A stretch of DNA of 5,776 nt from positions 1-5,776 of the forward strand of contig CAYTSW010000165.1 in NCBI GenBank assembly GCA_964440605.1, given 5' to 3'. The translations under genes were made by a program, and so were the position numbers. Shown piece by piece: positions 1-5,776 of this stretch (its first letter is position 1; each line of letters opens with the position of its first letter). Origin of the DNA: CAYTSW01 sp964440605 (GTDB lineage: Bacteria > Planctomycetota > Phycisphaerae > Phycisphaerales > UBA1924). The notes under the pieces are model-generated. The model was given only the letters and a program-made list of their open reading frames with translations. It made no database searches and was not told the origin of the DNA.

Positions 1-243
1 CCACGCGTCGTAATGGCCCTGCATGACGTGGCAGTTCGCGCACGAGGCGGGGTCGTTCTTGAGGTACGCCGTGCCGTCGCCGTAGCCAAAGGTGAACGCC
101 CCAAGCCCGCCAAGCGCGCCGAAGACGACGGCAAGGCCGACCAGCAAGACGCGTCGCCGGCGAGGCGTGCGGGTCTCATCACCAAGCGACGCGGCACCCT
201 CCTCGCGGTCGAGTGCGGACGTCTCATGATCGGGCGGGTTCAT
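1..243 (-). CDS. nrfH: NrfH, cytochrome c nitrite reductase small subunit (partial, N-terminal 81 residues)
   Basis: NrfH is a membrane-anchored NapC/NirT-family tetraheme cytochrome that oxidises menaquinol and passes electrons to NrfA, which reduces nitrite to ammonium on the outer face of the cytoplasmic membrane. The visible part has a hydrophilic N-terminus ending in an Arg-rich patch (residues 26-31), one hydrophobic helix (about 32-52), then a segment with heme motif CANCH at residues 68-72 and Met74, followed by HYDAW. The pattern CxxCHxM and the following YDxW are typical of NrfH heme 1; in characterised NrfH the Met ligates this heme. NapC-type proteins usually differ here. The remaining three heme motifs lie beyond the left edge. 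The ATG at 243-241 is well bracketed: an in-frame TAG lies at 255-253, only three codons upstream. The ribosome binding site is poor: AAAGG (249-245) sits just one base from the ATG. The gene follows the kinase gene by 117 bases on the same strand. Confidence 0.87.
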   Translation of the reverse strand, partial: MNPPDHETSALDREEGAASLGDETRTPRRRRVLLVGLAVVFGALGGLGAFTFGYGDGTAYLKNDPASCANCHVMQGHYDAW

Positions 244-360
244 GCCTTTAGACTACGTGCGCCAAGCAATAGCGCTAGGGGGACACCCTGTCGGCGTGCA
301 CTTCCGCCGGCAAATGACCCGAAGTGGGGGTGGCTCGCTAAACGCGATTTCACGCGCGGT
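244..360 (-). other. Intergenic gap between kinase gene and nrfH
   Basis: This 117-base gap should hold any nrfH-specific promoter. I see no convincing -35/-10 pair, no FNR-like TTGAT-N4-ATCAA site and no strong terminator hairpin. The octamer TTCACGCG (plus strand) occurs at 349-356 and again at 360-367, the second copy overlapping the kinase stop codon; it is too short to interpret. With no clear terminator, read-through from the kinase gene into nrfH is possible. Confidence 0.5.
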
Positions 361-4635
<4,275 letters not shown>

Positions 4636-4680
4636 CCGCTATCACAGCCCAGCCCGCGGGTCAGCACGCGCGCCATGACA

Positions 4681-4715
4681 GACCGGACGCCGCCCAGTTG
4701 AGGCGGCGTCCGGTC
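4681..4715 (-). terminator. Perfect 14-bp stem-loop, likely terminator of the coiled-coil gene
   Basis: GACCGGACGCCGCC (4681-4694) and GGCGGCGTCCGGTC (4702-4715) are exact reverse complements, separated by the 7-base loop CAGTTGA. The hairpin begins 66 bases beyond the stop codon of the coiled-coil gene and lies upstream of the kinase start. It is almost all G-C and would be very stable. No T-tract follows on either strand, so it is not a classical intrinsic terminator. It may be a U-tract-less terminator or a 3'-end-stabilising hairpin. The strand is assigned from the upstream gene. Confidence 0.65.
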
Positions 4716-4781
4716 GATGGTTGCCCGCTCAGGCCGTGGAGCACGAGAGCGGGGCGGTGAGTTGTACAGGTCCGAGAGCGG
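4716..4781 (-). other. 3' flank of the coiled-coil gene with weak secondary structure
   Basis: This stretch between the stop codon and the strong hairpin holds a second, imperfect inverted repeat: GCCCGCTC (4723-4730) against GAGCGGGGC (4747-4755), with one bulged base and a 16-base loop. The 9-mer CGAGAGCGG occurs twice, at 4744-4752 and 4773-4781. I see no coding potential. The structures may add to 3'-end formation but are individually weak. Confidence 0.35.
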
Positions 4782-5747
4782 TTACCGCTGGGCCACGGGC
4801 GTGTCGCCCTCATCCGAAGCCGACGGTTGACGTGTGTCGTTATCGGGCTCGATGAGGATCACATCATCCTCGACCTCGAAGTCGCGAGCCGTCTCCAGCG
4901 TCTGGTCGTACAGCTCCTTGGCCGAGAGCTCCGAGCGGAGCATGACGGCGGCGCGGTCCTCGTAGTTCGTCTCACGGACGCGGCTGGTCGCGTGCTCCAG
5001 ACGCGCCCGCTGCTCGGCCTGCATCTGGTCCATGCGAGCCAGCAGGCTGTCAAGATTGCCCGCGTCATAACGCTGCTCGTCCTCGATCACACGCTTGCGG
5101 TCCTCGACCATCTCAACGAGGCGCTCCTGACGCTCGTACAGGTCGATCTCACTCTCGAGCTTCCAGAGCTGGCTCTGGAACTGCGCATGCTCGGCTTCGA
5201 GCTCGTCGATCAGCTCGACCAGCACCGACTCCTGCTGACGAAGCGAGTCGAGCCCCTGCTCGGCGTGAGCCGCACGGCCCTTGTACGTGTCCACCGTCCG
5301 CGCGATCTGCGTCGCCTTGCTGTACGCCTGATCCAGCGGCAGGCAGTGCTGGTCGTGCGTGATGCGGATCACGGCACTGGGTTGATCCGTACGGACTTCC
5401 TCAGCCTTGGCCAAGGCGTCCTGCAGGATCTCAAGGTCCGCCGAGGCGAGCTCGACGACACGCGACGCCACGGCGAACTCACGCTCATACGATGTGATCT
5501 CCGAACGCAGGTCGGCCAGCTCGTTCTGATACGCGCCGATCCGCTCGGGATAGCCGGCGGCCAGCTTCTTGAGCTGCTGACGCATCGCGACGGGATCGTC
5601 GATCTGCTGATCGATCTGCGCGTTGATCGACTGGCGGGCCTGCGTCGCAAGAGCGCCGATACGGTCGGGTCCGGCCACGAGCACCGCGGCGCCCGCCGCC
5701 AATCCACCAATCACCAGCAATCGGGTCGCTGATTTGAAGAGGCACAT
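4782..5747 (-). CDS. Single-TM coiled-coil protein of unknown function
   Basis: I cannot assign a function to this 321-residue protein. It has a short N-terminus, one hydrophobic helix (about 9-26, rich in Gly/Ala/Val/Leu) without an obvious cleavage or lipobox site, then mostly charged Glu/Gln/Arg/Leu-rich sequence with heptad-like spacing. Coiled coil is likely at about 54-118 and 140-255. The two are separated by a non-helical stretch (119-139) containing the His/Cys-bearing segment ITHDQHCLPLDQAY. The tail (about 290-321) is acidic and polar and looks disordered. From memory it resembles uncharacterised coiled-coil membrane proteins common in Planctomycetota; this was not checked by search. 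The general form recalls proteins that span or organise the cell envelope, but that is only a guess. The ATG is supported by AAAGGA seven bases upstream. The TAA stop is at 4784-4782. A strong hairpin follows, suggesting its own transcription unit. Confidence 0.92.
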   Translation of the reverse strand: MCLFKSATRLLVIGGLAAGAAVLVAGPDRIGALATQARQSINAQIDQQIDDPVAMRQQLKKLAAGYPERIGAYQNELADLRSEITSYEREFAVASRVVELASADLEILQDALAKAEEVRTDQPSAVIRITHDQHCLPLDQAYSKATQIARTVDTYKGRAAHAEQGLDSLRQQESVLVELIDELEAEHAQFQSQLWKLESEIDLYERQERLVEMVEDRKRVIEDEQRYDAGNLDSLLARMDQMQAEQRARLEHATSRVRETNYEDRAAVMLRSELSAKELYDQTLETARDFEVEDDVILIEPDNDTRQPSASDEGDTPVAQR

Positions 5748-5754
5748 GGTCGGG

Positions 5755-5760
5755 TCCTTT
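5755..5760 (-). promoter_or_regulatory. Shine-Dalgarno sequence of the coiled-coil gene
   Basis: AAAGGA lies at 5760-5755 on the minus strand, with a 7-base spacer before the ATG at 5747-5745. This is near-ideal placement and fixes the start. Only 29 bases of leader are in the window, so the promoter cannot be seen. Confidence 0.75.
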
Positions 5761-5776
5761 CCAGAAGGGTCGTCTG

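Noticed and set aside
244..330. Possible sigma-70 promoter for nrfH
   Set aside because: TTGCCG- and TAGTCT-like hexamers occur, but no pair has 16-18 bp spacing.
4777..4789. Short palindrome AGCGGT/ACCGCT around the coiled-coil gene stop codon
   Set aside because: It has only 5-6 bp of stem with a 1-3 base loop. It is too small to claim a regulatory role.
4827..5732. Plus-strand open frame of 301 codons opposite the coiled-coil gene
   Set aside because: It is the same codon-aligned antisense shadow. The minus-strand gene has a good Shine-Dalgarno sequence and a plausible membrane/coiled-coil architecture, and this frame has neither.

Overview
The window is GC-rich bacterial DNA with three genes, all on the minus strand and so transcribed from right to left: a coiled-coil membrane-anchored protein, then a very large hybrid sensor histidine kinase, then the 5' end of nrfH, cut by the left edge. 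The best guess for the source is a member of Planctomycetota, possibly the Phycisphaerae. This rests on the look of the coiled-coil protein, the long multi-PAS hybrid kinase and an Nrf-type nitrite reductase gene in a GC-rich genome. It is inference from memory, not a database match.

Layout: 5748-5776 is the leader of the coiled-coil gene, with a clear Shine-Dalgarno sequence. 4782-5747 encodes a 321-residue protein with one N-terminal membrane segment and long coiled coils, function unknown. 4636-4781 is a short intergenic region holding a perfect 14-bp inverted repeat (4681-4715), a likely transcription terminator. 361-4635 encodes a 1424-residue (or shorter, if the start is internal) membrane-bound kinase with two TM helices, six PAS-type domains, one GAF-like domain, HisKA, HATPase and a C-terminal receiver. 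244-360 is a 117-bp gap. 1-243 encodes the first 81 residues of NrfH, the membrane tetraheme cytochrome that passes electrons from menaquinol to the nitrite reductase NrfA. nrfA would be expected just beyond the left edge, but this cannot be seen.

Functional reading: the kinase lies immediately upstream of nrfH on the same strand. A redox- or nitrogen-responsive sensor controlling nitrite ammonification is therefore possible, but adjacency is the only support. The coiled-coil gene is probably a separate transcription unit, because a strong hairpin separates it from the kinase. The window shows no mobile element, CRISPR array, tRNA or rRNA, and no clearly new system. The least understood item is the coiled-coil protein.
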